The translations under genes were made by a program, and so were the position numbers. The notes below the pieces were generated by a model. The model made no database searches. It was not told where the DNA came from and worked only from the letters and a program-made list of their open reading frames with translations. From the NCBI GenBank assembly GCA_903895475.1, contig CAITUF010000313.1, positions 1 through 7,225 on the forward strand: a DNA stretch of 7,225 bases. Direction: 5' to 3'. Source of the DNA: an uncultured Opitutia bacterium. Its GTDB lineage: Bacteria > Verrucomicrobiota > Verrucomicrobiia > Opitutales > UBA953. This document shows positions 5,847-7,225 of this stretch, one piece after another; the first letter of the stretch is position 1, and each line of letters begins with the position of its first letter.

Positions 5847-7225
5847 CTACTTCTTGGCGTCGGGGAACTCCTTCAAGAGTTCGTCGGGTGTATAGAAACT
5901 GGCACGGTCCTTAGTCGCCGCACGCACTTGGGCCACCTGTGCTGGCTGAATGGGGGCCGCCACATTACCGAAAGAATTACGCACGTAGGTAAGCACACCC
6001 GCCAATTCATCGTCGGACAAGCCCTTGAAGGCCGTCATCGGCACCTGGCCAGGATACTTAACGCCATTCACCTCGATGGGACCCATGAGGCCATGCAAGG
6101 ACAAGCGGATTAAGCGCTCGGGATTGCCACTCACCCAATTGGATTTCGCGATCGGCGGGAACTGTGCAGCTGGTAGCCCTTGGCCATCGGCTTGGTGGCA
6201 AGTGATGCAATGTGCCTCCCGACGGTAGACCTGCTCACCGAGCTCAAAGAGACGCTTGTCCTGTCCCGTCAGCGTGGTCGATGCCTTCGCTGGGGGTGCG
6301 GCCACCACGGATCCGCCATTGAGGTAAGACGCCGCAGCGGCGAAGACGGGCTTCAACCACGCGTCTTCCGGCTGCTTGCGGGCTTCCGCCAAGACCAAGA
6401 GGCCAAAGTCCTTACCCAACCATGTCGCGGCGTTGACGGCTTCCAGGCGCACGCGCCCATGGGTATCGTTGGCGGCCCGGAAAAGGAGGTCGCGCTGGTC
6501 AGCGACGTTGTGGCCATTATAACGTAAGACACGAACCGCAGCGGCGCGGACACGGTGGTCTTTGGCCTGCAGGAGCTTCTTGAGTAGAGCGACATCGACG
6601 CGATCGAGGCCCCAGCTCACCCAGAGACCTTCGAGTTGATGGTGCTCTAAGCGAGCGTCGTCGGACTTCAATCCGCCTAGCCATTTCTGCAGGCCAGCGA
6701 TTACCTCGGCGGCGGGACGGCCCCGCAGTTCGAGGCGGCTCCGCTCGCGGGCGCGATCTTCGGGGAGGGTCAGGTTGGCAAAGAGTTGCTCAATGCGGGC
6801 ACCTGCAATGACTGGTGGCTTCACGAGCGGACGGCTCGGATAAGTGATACGATAGATACGGCCGTGGGTGTGGTCACGCATTGGGTCGCGAGCGCTGTGC
6901 TGCATGTGTCCGATGAGCACATTATGCCAGTCGGCGAGATAGAGAGAGCCGTCGGGGGCAAACTCCATCGAGACCGGCCGGAAATTACCGTCTTTGGACT
7001 GCAGCAGGTTCTGCCGGAAAGTCAGTTTGTAGCCCGTGCCGTCTTCCGCGACGGCGTGCTGCTTCGTTCCGAGGAAGCCGATAGTGTTGTTGATAATCAG
7101 ATCGCCTTGAACGTCATCGGGGCAATGGCGGCTGCTGATGAAGTCCAAGCCGGAGGTTGGACGGACCGTCTGGGCATTCGGAATGAGGTTAGGTGGCAAC
7201 GGAGCAAATTCACCAAACGGTACCC
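5847..7225 (-). CDS. PVC-type heme-binding dehydrogenase, C-terminal part (truncated by right window edge)
   Basis: The frame is open to position 7225 (upstream residues VPFGEFAPL are readable), so the TTG at 7199 is internal and the real start lies outside. Residues are counted from that TTG. About 20-120 is the end of a beta-propeller (APDGSLYLADWHN, LIGHMQ, HGRIYRI) as in PVC-group membrane-bound or PQQ-like sugar dehydrogenases. About 135-295 is helical with HEAT-like units (for example DHRVRAAAVRVLRYNG and THGRVRLEAVNAATWLG). About 315-412 is a class I cytochrome c: C331-x-x-C334-H335 binds heme, Met387 in QVPMTAF is the likely axial ligand, and LSDDELAGVLTYVRNSFGN is the closing helix. 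The family usually exceeds 900 residues, so about half is seen. The likely role is periplasmic oxidation of a sugar or alcohol, passing electrons through the heme; the substrate is unknown. The MBL gene follows 116 bases downstream. Confidence 0.88.
   Translation of the reverse strand, partial: VPFGEFAPLPPNLIPNAQTVRPTSGLDFISSRHCPDDVQGDLIINNTIGFLGTKQHAVAEDGTGYKLTFRQNLLQSKDGNFRPVSMEFAPDGSLYLADWHNVLIGHMQHSARDPMRDHTHGRIYRITYPSRPLVKPPVIAGARIEQLFANLTLPEDRARERSRLELRGRPAAEVIAGLQKWLGGLKSDDARLEHHQLEGLWVSWGLDRVDVALLKKLLQAKDHRVRAAAVRVLRYNGHNVADQRDLLFRAANDTHGRVRLEAVNAATWLGKDFGLLVLAEARKQPEDAWLKPVFAAAASYLNGGSVVAAPPAKASTTLTGQDKRLFELGEQVYRREAHCITCHQADGQGLPAAQFPPIAKSNWVSGNPERLIRLSLHGLMGPIEVNGVKYPGQVPMTAFKGLSDDELAGVLTYVRNSFGNVAAPIQPAQVAQVRAATKDRASFYTPDELLKEFPDAKK

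Overview
The window looks like a chromosomal segment from a Verrucomicrobiota (PVC-group) bacterium, plausibly Opitutales-like. The main reason is the right-hand gene, which has the WHN-x-LIGHMQ / HGRIYRI propeller end, HEAT-like region and CxxCH heme domain of PVC-type heme-binding dehydrogenases. The exported DUF4091/GH123-like glycosidase, the Tat-exported metallo-beta-lactamase-fold hydrolase, the moderately GC-rich composition and the lack of Shine-Dalgarno sequences fit the same picture. Taxonomy is inferred from gene content only.

Layout from left to right. Positions 1-42 (minus) appear to hold the first 14 codons of a secreted protein that leaves the window, with an extended -10 element just upstream that would give a leaderless transcript. 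Positions 167-2167 (minus) encode a complete secreted M13 zinc metallopeptidase. Positions 2168-2255 are a short divergent promoter region. Positions 2256-4610 (plus) encode a secreted two-part protein: an N-terminal DNRLRE-like beta-sandwich and a DUF4091/GH123-like module with an Asp-Glu catalytic-pair candidate. Positions 4611-4707 are a convergent intergenic gap containing four TTTGCAC words around a small hairpin. Positions 4708-5730 (minus) encode a Tat-exported dinuclear-metal MBL hydrolase. Positions 5731-5846 carry a heptamer repeat that is a strong G-quadruplex motif on the minus strand, plus nested inverted repeats. Positions 5847-7225 (minus) are the C-terminal part of the PVC-type dehydrogenase/cytochrome c protein, cut by the right edge.

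Every gene product appears to be exported; for the two edge-truncated genes this rests on a partial signal peptide and on the heme domain. Together they suggest a periplasmic or surface nutrient-processing neighbourhood for peptides, amino-sugar glycans, lactone- or ester-like small molecules and sugar or alcohol oxidation. The strands alternate, so this is not one operon; only the pairs 5847-7225/4708-5730 and 167-2167/1-42 run co-directionally. I see no phage, transposase, CRISPR, tRNA or rRNA. No defence or other obviously new system is visible in the coding content. The least explained sequence is in the intergenic gaps, which contain two unrelated short repeat structures and some shared short words.
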